Below the pieces are notes generated by a model. That model saw nothing but the letters and a program-made list of their open reading frames with translations, was not told the origin of the DNA and ran no database searches. Source: Leeuwenhoekiella parthenopeia (GTDB taxonomy: Bacteria > Bacteroidota > Bacteroidia > Flavobacteriales > Flavobacteriaceae). From it: a DNA stretch of 64,000 nt. The stretch lies in contig NZ_JAJGMW010000010.1 of the NCBI RefSeq assembly GCF_020782115.1, positions 62,001 through 126,000 on the forward strand. Direction: 5' to 3'. Position numbers and translations under genes: made by a program. This document shows, piece by piece, positions 25,104 through 33,613 of the stretch (the stretch's first letter is position 1; the number at the start of each line of letters is the position of its first letter).

Positions 25104-26726
25104 ATGAAAAGACTAAACAAATTTAAATTGGTTTTTCTCAGTGTCCTAACGGTTACAGCTTTTAGTGCCTGTACCGATCTAGAAATTGAGGAGACAGATT
25201 CAATACTTACTGACGGTTTTACTGGTATTCCTACAGCTGAGGAAGCGGCTAGTACCGTTAGTGGTATGTACAATAATATTAGAGGATATGTTGGTGATCA
25301 GGCAAACCTGTATGCTCTTAGTGAAGTTACTACCGATGCTCAATTAGTACCTACCCGAGGATCTGACTGGGGGGATAACGGAATCTGGAGGCAGCTTCAC
25401 CAGCACACCTGGACTGCAGACCATCAATATATCAGAACCGTATTCGATCAGTGGAACGAGTTGCAATTGACCGCAAGTACAGTACTTGACGAACGCTCTG
25501 CTTCTTCATCTGACTCAAGGGCACAAGCCTCTTTCTTAAGAGCTTTAGGTATGTTTGTGATATTAGATAATTTCGGTCAGGTTCCGTACAGAGATACCAC
25601 AGCCGATCCACGTGAAAATCCCGAAGTTCTTACCGGTGCAGATGCAGTAGCTTTTATCGCTTCTGATTTACAAAATGCTATTTCAGGCTTACCGAGTTCT
25701 TCTGCAGGAGACGACAACCCACGCGCAACACAAGCAGCGGCTCGTTATCTATTGGCTAAACTTCATTTGAATAGACATATATATGAAGGAACAGGAAGTC
25801 CTGCTGCTTCAGATATGAATGAAGTGATTTCTTTAGTTGAAGAAATTGAAGAAGATGGATACGCATTGCACGATGGCTACTTTGAACTATTTGAGCCTAC
25901 AGCTGATACTGAAACCATCTGGTATATCAACACCTCTACCGGTAACCGTATCTGGAATACGCTGCACTATAACTTCACCCACCCTGATAACACAGGTGGT
26001 GGTTGGAATGGTTTTGCCACACTTGCTGAATATTACGATCTTTTTGAAGGTCCCGCTAACAGTAACAACCCAGGTGAAGGACAGGAAGAGCGCAGAGGTT
26101 ATGTGGCACAACGTGGTGTAGCTTTTACTGGACAGGAATTTATGACTGACGCTGATAACGATGGCTTTGCTGATGCTTCAAACGTTGGTTATGGATTCTT
26201 AATTGGCCAGCAATACGCCCTAAATGGAGCTCCTCTTACAGATAGAGGTAATGTGCCCTTACAATTTAAACGTGATTTTGTTGACGCCAGTACCGGCCAA
26301 CCTAGTCTTGTAGAAAACGGCGAGCAAACGGGGATTCGTGTAATTAAATACAACCCGAGAAACGGTGCCTTTAGAGAGCACGAAATTTTCTTCCGTTATT
26401 CTGATGCTTATTTGATGAAAATTGAGGCCATTCACAATGGTGGAACCAGTTCAGATAATGCATTAACTCTTATGAATGCGTTGAGAACATTAAGAGATGC
26501 AACCCCTTTAACAAGTTTAACCGATCAGGATATTATTGATGAAAGAGGTCGTGAATTATACACTGAATTTTGGAGACGTAATGACTTAATTCGTTTTGGT
26601 CAATACACCAAAGACTGGGCGTTTAAAGATCCTTCTGCAGTAGGTAATACAGACAAGAATTTGTTCCCAATACCTAACACTCAGGTTATTCTCAACCCTA
26701 ATTTAGTTCAAAACCCGGGCTACTAA
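25104..26726 (+). CDS. SusD/RagB-type surface lipoprotein
   Basis: The start is ATG 25104. The longer frame begins inside the end of susC and would bury the signal. The 540-residue product has the lipobox FSAC with Cys23. The body shows SusD features: an N-terminal TPR-like region (FLRALGMFVILDNFGQVPYRD), an extended ligand-binding middle, and a C-terminal RGRELYTEFWRRNDLIRFGQY motif. It caps the SusC channel and captures the ligand at the cell surface. A terminator follows 22 bp after the stop, so susC-susD may be separable from the large FG-GAP genes downstream. Confidence 0.93.
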   Translation: MKRLNKFKLVFLSVLTVTAFSACTDLEIEETDSILTDGFTGIPTAEEAASTVSGMYNNIRGYVGDQANLYALSEVTTDAQLVPTRGSDWGDNGIWRQLHQHTWTADHQYIRTVFDQWNELQLTASTVLDERSASSSDSRAQASFLRALGMFVILDNFGQVPYRDTTADPRENPEVLTGADAVAFIASDLQNAISGLPSSSAGDDNPRATQAAARYLLAKLHLNRHIYEGTGSPAASDMNEVISLVEEIEEDGYALHDGYFELFEPTADTETIWYINTSTGNRIWNTLHYNFTHPDNTGGGWNGFATLAEYYDLFEGPANSNNPGEGQEERRGYVAQRGVAFTGQEFMTDADNDGFADASNVGYGFLIGQQYALNGAPLTDRGNVPLQFKRDFVDASTGQPSLVENGEQTGIRVIKYNPRNGAFREHEIFFRYSDAYLMKIEAIHNGGTSSDNALTLMNALRTLRDATPLTSLTDQDIIDERGRELYTEFWRRNDLIRFGQYTKDWAFKDPSAVGNTDKNLFPIPNTQVILNPNLVQNPGY

Positions 26727-26748
26727 TTTCTAGAATTTGCCAAATATG

Positions 26749-26782
26749 AAAAGAGGGTCATTTTTTAAATGATCCTCTTTTT
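26749..26782 (+). terminator. Terminator after susD
   Basis: AAAAGAGGGTCATTT (26749-26763) and AAATGATCCTCTTTT (26767-26781) pair over 15 bp with one G-T pair and end in a T run. The symmetric A/T flanks could act in both directions. Confidence 0.85.
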
Positions 26783-26861
26783 AAATTTAAGAACGCACGT
26801 ATTTAGAGTAGCAAACACATTTAAAGAATACGTATTAAGTCACTCCAGCCTTTTAAAATTG

Positions 26862-26874
26862 GGCACATTGTGCC
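26862..26874. promoter_or_regulatory. Palindrome GGCACATTGTGCC upstream of the FG-GAP gene trio
   Basis: The perfect 6-bp arms GGCACA and TGTGCC surround one T. It lies 31 bp before the first FG-GAP gene and touches a TATATTTC sequence resembling a -7 element. It could be an operator. A shorter related palindrome, GCACCTGTGC, occurs at 30222 before the second gene. Confidence 0.4.
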
Positions 26875-26905
26875 TATATTTCCCCAAATTTTAGAACAAG
26901 TCTTC

Positions 26906-29900
26906 ATGTCCCGAAGTTGTCTTTATTTATTAATTGCTCTGTTGCTAGTAGCATCCTGTACGAAACAAAGCCGAGAGTCTGTTATGCTGACGGCTCTTGA
27001 AGATACCGGCATTGATTTTAGCAATGACCTGACCACTACAACGCAACTCAACATTCTCAATTACCTGTACTTCTACAATGGCGCCGGTACCGCAATTGCA
27101 GATTTTAATAATGACGGACTGCAAGACATTTACTTTACCGGAAATCTGGTTAACGATAAGCTCTATCTCAATCAGGGCAACTTAAAATTTAAAGACATCA
27201 GCAAAGAAGCCGGAATAACAAATACCGATTGGAATACCGGTGTTACCTCAGTCGACATAAATGCAGACGGCCTTCTTGATATTTATGTGTGTACGGTAAG
27301 TGGACATCTGGATCTTCAAGGTCGCAACAAACTGTATGTCAATCAGGGCGTAAAAAACGGAGTTCCTACCTTCAAAGAAGCTGCCGCAGATTACGGTCTC
27401 GACTATGCGGGGCTTTCAACTCAAGCTGCTTTTTTTGACTACGATCTGGACGGTGATCTCGATATGTACCTGCTCAACCACTCGGTTCATCCCAATTCAA
27501 ACTACGGCCGGGCAGCAATACGCACGGTTTCAGACAGCCTGCGCGGCGATAAACTCTTCCAAAACAACAACGGCTATTTTACAGATGTTACTTCTGCCGC
27601 CGGGATTTTAAGCAGCAAAATAGGCTACGGCCTTGGGGTTTCGGTATCTGATTTAAACAATGACAACTACCCGGATCTCTATATTGCCAATGACTTCTTT
27701 GAAAACGACTACGTTTATCTCAACAATCAGGATGGAAGCTTTACAGAGGTAAATACTTCCGAGGATTTGTTAGGACACACATCCCACTTTTCAATGGGAA
27801 GCGCCATTGCAGACCTCAATAACGATAGTCATCCCGATATTTTGAGCCTTGATATGCTACCCGAAGATCTCGAAGTATTGAAAGCTTCAGGTACCGAATA
27901 CACTTACCCCATCTATCAAAATCAATTGCGCAACGGTTACGATTATCAGTTTATGCAAAATGCGTTGCAACTCAATCTGAGCAACAACCGCTTTGCCGAA
28001 ACCGCCTTTCAAAGCGGTATCGCCGCAACCGAATGGTCATGGAGTCCGCTGGCGGCTGATTTTGACAACGACGGCTTTAAAGATTTATACATTGCCAACG
28101 GGATTCTGGGCGCAACCAATGATATGGACTTCGTGAGTTTTATCTCAAACGAATCTATTCAGAAGCGATTGGGCAAAAACATGTCTGAAGCCGAACTCGA
28201 ATTCATCAAGCAATTACCCCAAACCTATGTGCCCAATTACGCCTACAAAAACAACGCTGACGGCAGCTTTACCGATGTAACCCAGAGCTGGACCGCAAAC
28301 ATTCCCTCGTTTAGCAACGGAGCTTCGTATGCCGATCTGGATAATGATGGCGACCTCGATATAGTGGTGAATAACATCAACGCGAAAGCTTTTATCCTGG
28401 AGAATAAAACCACAAACCCCGGGATTCAGATTCAGTTTAAGGGAGAAAAAGAAAACACCTTCGGAATCGGCACAAAACTCACCACCTTCTCTGGCGATAC
28501 CATTCAGTTTTTTGAGAATTATACCACAACCGGTTTTATGTCTGCCGTACCGCCTTCGGTAGTAATCGGTTTGGGTAAAGCTTCCAAAATTGACTCACTT
28601 CAGGTCCTTTGGCCTTCTGGGAAAACCCAGTCTTTGAAAAACATCAAAACCGGTTTGGTTTTAGAAGAAAAAAATGCTCAGGTAAAACCCCTGACAAGAA
28701 CTTTGATAAAGCCCGAAATCAACTGGATTCAGGATTCTCTGAACCTCAATTTCACGCATAAAGACGGTTCTTCCATCGAATTTAGCCGCGATCCGCTCGT
28801 GCCTTACGCCGGTACTAATACGGGTCCGCAAATTGAAAGGGCCGATTTTAACCAGGACGGATTGGATGACCTTATCATTCTCGGTGCCAAAGCTCAAAAA
28901 ACGTCACTTTTCCTTCAAAATAAAGACGGAAGCTTAACCGAGTCTTTTTTACCCGAAGCCGATGACGATGCCATCAACGAAGATACTGCGGTCGCGATTT
29001 TTGATGCAGACGGAAACGGCACTCCCGACATTGTCATCGCCAGCGGTGGCAACGAGTTCACTCAGGGAAAAGCACTTACTCCCCGCCTCTACCTCAACAC
29101 AAACGGAAGCTTTCAGAAGTCGGAAAACGCATTTGAAGGTATTAATCTTAATGCATCTCAGATTAAGGCGGTAGATCTCAATGGGGATGGAAGTCTCGAT
29201 CTTTCGATTACAGCTGATTTGGTTCCGCAGGAATTTGGCGCCACACCACAACAGTACCTGTTGAAAAACGACGGCTCCGGTAATTTTACAGATATTACCT
29301 CAAGCTATGCTCCTGAATTTGAAAGCATCGGCAACGTAAAAGACATCATTTGGGCAGACCTCGATCAAAATGGTTATCCCGACGCTATCGTATGCGGCCA
29401 TTGGATGCCGATTTCCATCTTTACTAATGACGGAAAGCAATTAAAACCGGTGGATTCGGAAAGTTTGCACTACACAAACGGACTTTGGAACAGCCTTCAG
29501 GTGGCCGATTTTGACGGAGACGGAGACTTAGATATCGTTGCCGGAAACTGGGGCCTGAATACCCGCCTTAATGCTTCGGTTGAAGAGCCGCTGAACCTGT
29601 ACCGTTTCGATTTTGACGCTAACGGAAAAATTGATCCGGTGACTACTTATTTTTATAAAGGAACCGAAACGGTTTTGGCTACTAAAGACGAACTCGTAAA
29701 ACAGCTGCCCTATCTCAACAAACGTTTTCTGAGTTATAAAGCTTTCGCGAAAGCGAGCATTACCGATTTACTTTCCGCAGAGAAACTGAAAAAAGCCGAA
29801 AAAAAACAGGTATTTACTCTCGCAAGTACGTATTTTGAAAACACCGGTAATTTCAGTTTTAAAGCACATCAGCTTCCTTTTATGGCTCAAATTACCAGCG

Positions 29901-30187
29901 TGAAAAACATCGTGGCTTACGATTTTAATGAAGACGGACGTGAAGATCTGCTTTTGCTTGGCAACGATAGTGAAATCAGCACCCAACTGGGCAGACTCGA
30001 CGCTTCTCACGGTGTATTTTTACTCAATAAAGGCACAACATTTGAGTACGCAGATGCACCGAAAATTAACATTACCGGAGCGGTGCGCAGCAGTGCATTT
30101 TTTAATTTAAACAGCGAACCCTATCTTATTTTGGGGCGCAACAACGACAAACCTATTTTTATAAAAAAGCCCAAAATGGGCTTGTAA
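26906..30187 (+). CDS. FG-GAP/VCBS and ASPIC/UnbV repeat lipoprotein (CRTAC1-like), paralogue 1
   Basis: The start is ATG 26906, which opens straight into a lipoprotein signal ending VASC (Cys18). The 1,093-residue protein has many FG-GAP/VCBS blades with calcium-type loops such as DFNNDGLQDIY, DYDLDGDLDMY and DLDNDGDLDIV. An ASPIC/UnbV domain lies near residues 510-580 (SLQVLWPSGKTQ), and a second set of blades follows, as in CRTAC1-like proteins. It is probably a surface-anchored beta-propeller binding protein. No hydrolase motif is visible. The GCTTTCGCGAAAGC palindrome at 29741 encodes KAFAK here. It is the first of three tandem paralogues. Confidence 0.85.
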   Translation: MSRSCLYLLIALLLVASCTKQSRESVMLTALEDTGIDFSNDLTTTTQLNILNYLYFYNGAGTAIADFNNDGLQDIYFTGNLVNDKLYLNQGNLKFKDISKEAGITNTDWNTGVTSVDINADGLLDIYVCTVSGHLDLQGRNKLYVNQGVKNGVPTFKEAAADYGLDYAGLSTQAAFFDYDLDGDLDMYLLNHSVHPNSNYGRAAIRTVSDSLRGDKLFQNNNGYFTDVTSAAGILSSKIGYGLGVSVSDLNNDNYPDLYIANDFFENDYVYLNNQDGSFTEVNTSEDLLGHTSHFSMGSAIADLNNDSHPDILSLDMLPEDLEVLKASGTEYTYPIYQNQLRNGYDYQFMQNALQLNLSNNRFAETAFQSGIAATEWSWSPLAADFDNDGFKDLYIANGILGATNDMDFVSFISNESIQKRLGKNMSEAELEFIKQLPQTYVPNYAYKNNADGSFTDVTQSWTANIPSFSNGASYADLDNDGDLDIVVNNINAKAFILENKTTNPGIQIQFKGEKENTFGIGTKLTTFSGDTIQFFENYTTTGFMSAVPPSVVIGLGKASKIDSLQVLWPSGKTQSLKNIKTGLVLEEKNAQVKPLTRTLIKPEINWIQDSLNLNFTHKDGSSIEFSRDPLVPYAGTNTGPQIERADFNQDGLDDLIILGAKAQKTSLFLQNKDGSLTESFLPEADDDAINEDTAVAIFDADGNGTPDIVIASGGNEFTQGKALTPRLYLNTNGSFQKSENAFEGINLNASQIKAVDLNGDGSLDLSITADLVPQEFGATPQQYLLKNDGSGNFTDITSSYAPEFESIGNVKDIIWADLDQNGYPDAIVCGHWMPISIFTNDGKQLKPVDSESLHYTNGLWNSLQVADFDGDGDLDIVAGNWGLNTRLNASVEEPLNLYRFDFDANGKIDPVTTYFYKGTETVLATKDELVKQLPYLNKRFLSYKAFAKASITDLLSAEKLKKAEKKQVFTLASTYFENTGNFSFKAHQLPFMAQITSVKNIVAYDFNEDGREDLLLLGNDSEISTQLGRLDASHGVFLLNKGTTFEYADAPKINITGAVRSSAFFNLNSEPYLILGRNNDKPIFIKKPKMGL
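29741..29754. repeat. GCTTTCGCGAAAGC palindrome, copy 3
   Basis: This perfect 14-bp copy inside the first CRTAC1-like gene is read as Lys-Ala-Phe-Ala-Lys. The other two paralogues have different bases at the matching place, so the palindrome is not required by the protein. Confidence 0.85.
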
Positions 30188-30247
30188 TAATTAATATCCG
30201 AAAACCTGATTATAGCATAGCGCACCTGTGCTTAAAAAATATAATTG

Positions 30248-33200
30248 ATGAAAAATGTGTTTATGAATAGCTTAAAGCAAATTACCTTTTTCGGCTTATG
30301 CCTTCTTTTTGCAGCCTGCGGCAAAGACAGTTCAGAAACCCAGGAAACCGGGCCTCAGGAACCCAAACTTTTTAGTCTTTTGGGGCCTGAAACCACAGGT
30401 ATCGATTTTGTAAATGCCATCCAGAACGAAAAAGATTTCAATATTTTCAAATACCGCAATTTCTACAACGGCGGTGGCGTGGCTATTGGCGATATCAATA
30501 ACGATGGACTTGCAGACATCTATTTGACTGCCAATATGGGCCAAAACAAACTCTACCTCAACAAGGGCGATTTCAAGTTTGAAGACATTACCGAAAAAGC
30601 CGGTTTAGCTGGTGATAAACCCTGGTCTACCGGTGTGGTGATGGCCGATGTAAATGCAGACGGCCTGCTTGATATTTACGTCAGCAACGCAGGGAATATG
30701 GAAGGCGACAACCACGATAACGACCTGTACATCAACAACGGCGACCTTACTTTTACCGAAAAAGCAGAACAATACAATCTTGCAAAAACCGGCTTCTCCA
30801 CTCAAGCAAGCTTTTTTGACTACGATAAAGACGGCGATCTCGACGTGTATATCCTAAACAACAGCAACGTGCCTGTAAGTGGTTTGGGCTATGCCGAGCA
30901 ACGCGATACCCGTGCTGAAAACTGGGAAAATGTACCCGATATTTTTAAAGGTGTGGGCGATCTCTTGATGCGTAACGACGGAGACACCTTTACCGATGTG
31001 AGCGAGGAAGCAGGCATTTACGGCAGTCTTATTGGCTTTGGCCTGGGCGTGATGGTCACAGACATCAACAACGACCTCTGGCCCGACATCTACATTTCAA
31101 ACGACTTTTACGAGCGCGATTACCTGTACATCAACCAGCAGGATGGTACGTTTAGCGAAGAGATTAAAGACTGGACCTCGCACCTTTCGCTTTCGGCGAT
31201 GGGCGTTGACATCTCAGACGTCAACAACGATGGCTTGCAGGATATTTTTATCACCGATATGCTTCCCGAGCCGGAAGAGCGTGTAAAATCGGTGATGGAG
31301 TTTGACAGCTACAATGTGTACAAACTCAAGCAGAGCAAAGACTTTTACCAACAGTTCATTCAGAATACGCTACAGATCAACAACGGTAACGGCAGTTTTT
31401 CAGAAACCGCTTATTACAGTGGCGTTGATGCGACCGACTGGAGCTGGGCGGGCTTGCTAGTTGACCTGGACAATGACGGCTACCGCGATATTTACGTCAC
31501 AAACGGTATCAATCACGATCTGACTGACCTGGATTTCGTTGATTTTTTCGCCAACGAAATCATTCAAAATATGGCTTTAACCGGCAAACGCCAGGCTATT
31601 GATTCTATCATCAATAAAATGCCGAAAAAACCTTTGGTGAATGCGGTTTACCGAAACAAAAAAGACCTGAAATTTGAAAATGCAGCCACGCTCTGGGGAC
31701 TTGACCAGCCGGGTATGTCAAACGGTTCGGCCTACGGGGACCTTGATAATGACGGCGATCTGGATCTGGTGGTTAATAATGTGAATATGCAGGCTTTTGT
31801 GTACCGCAATGAGGCCGAAGAGCAAACCCAAAAGCGCTACCTCAACATCAGCCTTAAAGGCGGCGAGAAAAATCCGTTTGCCGTGGGTGCTTCGGTACGA
31901 CTGTATTTTGACAATCAGCAGATTTATCAGGAATTGTATCCCGTGCGCGGTTTTCAGTCTTCTATGGATTATGAGATGACTATAGGTCTGGGGCAAACGC
32001 AAAAGCTCGACTCGCTACGCGTACTTTGGCCTAATGACAAAACCCAATTGCTGACTGATGTTGCCACCAATCAAACCCTAAACCTTAGTCAGGCAGAAGC
32101 CACCGAAACTTTTATTCCGCGCAAGCAAAACACAGGGCCCCAGTTACTCACGGAGCTTAGCAATGGCAGTCTCAAAGCCAATCCGGAGAACGCCTACAAC
32201 GACTTTGATTATGAAGGTTTGATCGCCAAAAAACTTTCGCAGGAGGGTCCGGCTCTTGCCGTGGGCGATGTTAATGGAGATGGAAACGACGATGTATTTG
32301 TGGGTGCCCCTAGCGGAAGCGTGGCTACACTCTATCTGCATTCCGGTGACGGAAAACTGACTCCTAAAAATCAGGCCGTTTTTACGACTGACGACTATTT
32401 CGAAGATACCGCCGCTGCGCTTTTTGACGCAGACGGTGACGGAGACCTCGATTTATTGGTAGCTTCGGGCGGAAACGAGGTAGATAAAAAAGAACTTTTC
32501 CGACCGCGATTATACCTCAACGACGGCAAAGGGAATTTCACCAAATCACCTAACGAACTGCCTTCGGCCTTTCAGAATATGAGCGTGGTAGCACCAAATG
32601 ATTTTGACGGCGATGGCGATATGGATGTGTTTATTGGTTCCCGAAGTGTGGTGGGCGTTTACGGGGTTGATCCGCAGCAGTTGTTTTTAGAAAATACCGG
32701 CAACGGCATTTTTGTAGATGCGACTGAGCGTCTGGCTTACGATCTCAAAGATGCCGGAATGGTCACCGATGCGCTTTGGCTTGATATTGATGGCAACGGT
32801 TTTGACGATTTGATCACTGTTTCCGAATGGGGCACGCCACACATTTACCGCAATTCGGGCCGCAGACTTTCCGAAAAGGAAAGCAATCTGAGCGATAAAA
32901 CAGGCTGGTGGAATACGCTTGCGGCAACCGATATTGACAACGACGGCGACATGGATCTGGTTTTGGGTAACGAGGGCGAAAACCTGCATTACCTGCCCAC
33001 GGTCGAAAACCCGATGGTGATGTACATCAACGATTTTGACAACAACGGCACCATCGAGCAGATCACCACAATGCGTAAAAAAGGAAAGGATTATCCGCTG
33101 CATCAGAAGAAAGAGATCACGGCGCAAATGACTTCGCTTAAAAAGCAAAACCTGAAAGCTTCAGACTACGCAAGCCGTTTTATTGACGAGATCGTTTCAC

Positions 33201-33613
33201 CCGAGAGCCTTAAAAACGCGATCAAAAAGGAAGTGAGTTACTCCCAATCAGTGATCGCGATTAATGACGGCAAGGGGAATTTCAGCTTTAAAGCCCTGCC
33301 TTACCAGACGCAATTGTCCTGCGTGTGTGATATTTTGGCCACAGATCTAAATAAAGATGGCCTTGCAGACCTTATTATGGCGGGCAACAATTTTGAATTT
33401 AAACCGCAATATTCGCAATTGGATGCCAACTATGGTAACGTTTTGCTCAACACGGGCGGCGATAATTTTGACTGGCAGAATTACAGCAAAAGCGGATTTT
33501 TTGTAAAAGATGAAGTGAAGCAACTGGCGACCTTTAGCGATAAAAACGGAAACACCTTTGTCATAGCTGCCATAAACGATAAAAAACCGAAGATTTTTGA
33601 ACTCAATAACTAA
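30248..33613 (+). CDS. FG-GAP/VCBS and ASPIC/UnbV repeat lipoprotein (CRTAC1-like), paralogue 2
   Basis: The ATG at 30248 gives 1,121 residues with lipobox FAAC (Cys24); ATG 30266 is an alternative. The architecture matches paralogue 1: calcium-type blades (DINNDGLADIY, DYDKDGDLDVY, DLDNDGDLDLV), an ASPIC/UnbV domain near residues 535-605 including ELYPVRGFQSSMDYEMTIGLG, and a second blade set (GDVNGDGNDDVFVG, DFDGDGDMDVFIG). It follows paralogue 1 by 60 bp and overlaps paralogue 3. It is probably surface-exposed and involved in ligand binding for the SusCD pair, though this is an inference from position. Confidence 0.85.
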   Translation: MKNVFMNSLKQITFFGLCLLFAACGKDSSETQETGPQEPKLFSLLGPETTGIDFVNAIQNEKDFNIFKYRNFYNGGGVAIGDINNDGLADIYLTANMGQNKLYLNKGDFKFEDITEKAGLAGDKPWSTGVVMADVNADGLLDIYVSNAGNMEGDNHDNDLYINNGDLTFTEKAEQYNLAKTGFSTQASFFDYDKDGDLDVYILNNSNVPVSGLGYAEQRDTRAENWENVPDIFKGVGDLLMRNDGDTFTDVSEEAGIYGSLIGFGLGVMVTDINNDLWPDIYISNDFYERDYLYINQQDGTFSEEIKDWTSHLSLSAMGVDISDVNNDGLQDIFITDMLPEPEERVKSVMEFDSYNVYKLKQSKDFYQQFIQNTLQINNGNGSFSETAYYSGVDATDWSWAGLLVDLDNDGYRDIYVTNGINHDLTDLDFVDFFANEIIQNMALTGKRQAIDSIINKMPKKPLVNAVYRNKKDLKFENAATLWGLDQPGMSNGSAYGDLDNDGDLDLVVNNVNMQAFVYRNEAEEQTQKRYLNISLKGGEKNPFAVGASVRLYFDNQQIYQELYPVRGFQSSMDYEMTIGLGQTQKLDSLRVLWPNDKTQLLTDVATNQTLNLSQAEATETFIPRKQNTGPQLLTELSNGSLKANPENAYNDFDYEGLIAKKLSQEGPALAVGDVNGDGNDDVFVGAPSGSVATLYLHSGDGKLTPKNQAVFTTDDYFEDTAAALFDADGDGDLDLLVASGGNEVDKKELFRPRLYLNDGKGNFTKSPNELPSAFQNMSVVAPNDFDGDGDMDVFIGSRSVVGVYGVDPQQLFLENTGNGIFVDATERLAYDLKDAGMVTDALWLDIDGNGFDDLITVSEWGTPHIYRNSGRRLSEKESNLSDKTGWWNTLAATDIDNDGDMDLVLGNEGENLHYLPTVENPMVMYINDFDNNGTIEQITTMRKKGKDYPLHQKKEITAQMTSLKKQNLKASDYASRFIDEIVSPESLKNAIKKEVSYSQSVIAINDGKGNFSFKALPYQTQLSCVCDILATDLNKDGLADLIMAGNNFEFKPQYSQLDANYGNVLLNTGGDNFDWQNYSKSGFFVKDEVKQLATFSDKNGNTFVIAAINDKKPKIFELNN

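Noticed and set aside
21998-26726. Reading the SusCD pair as a polysaccharide utilisation locus
   Set aside because: No glycoside hydrolase, polysaccharide lyase, sulfatase or sensor is linked. The nearest CAZyme genes belong to a separate locus 13 kb away on other transcripts.
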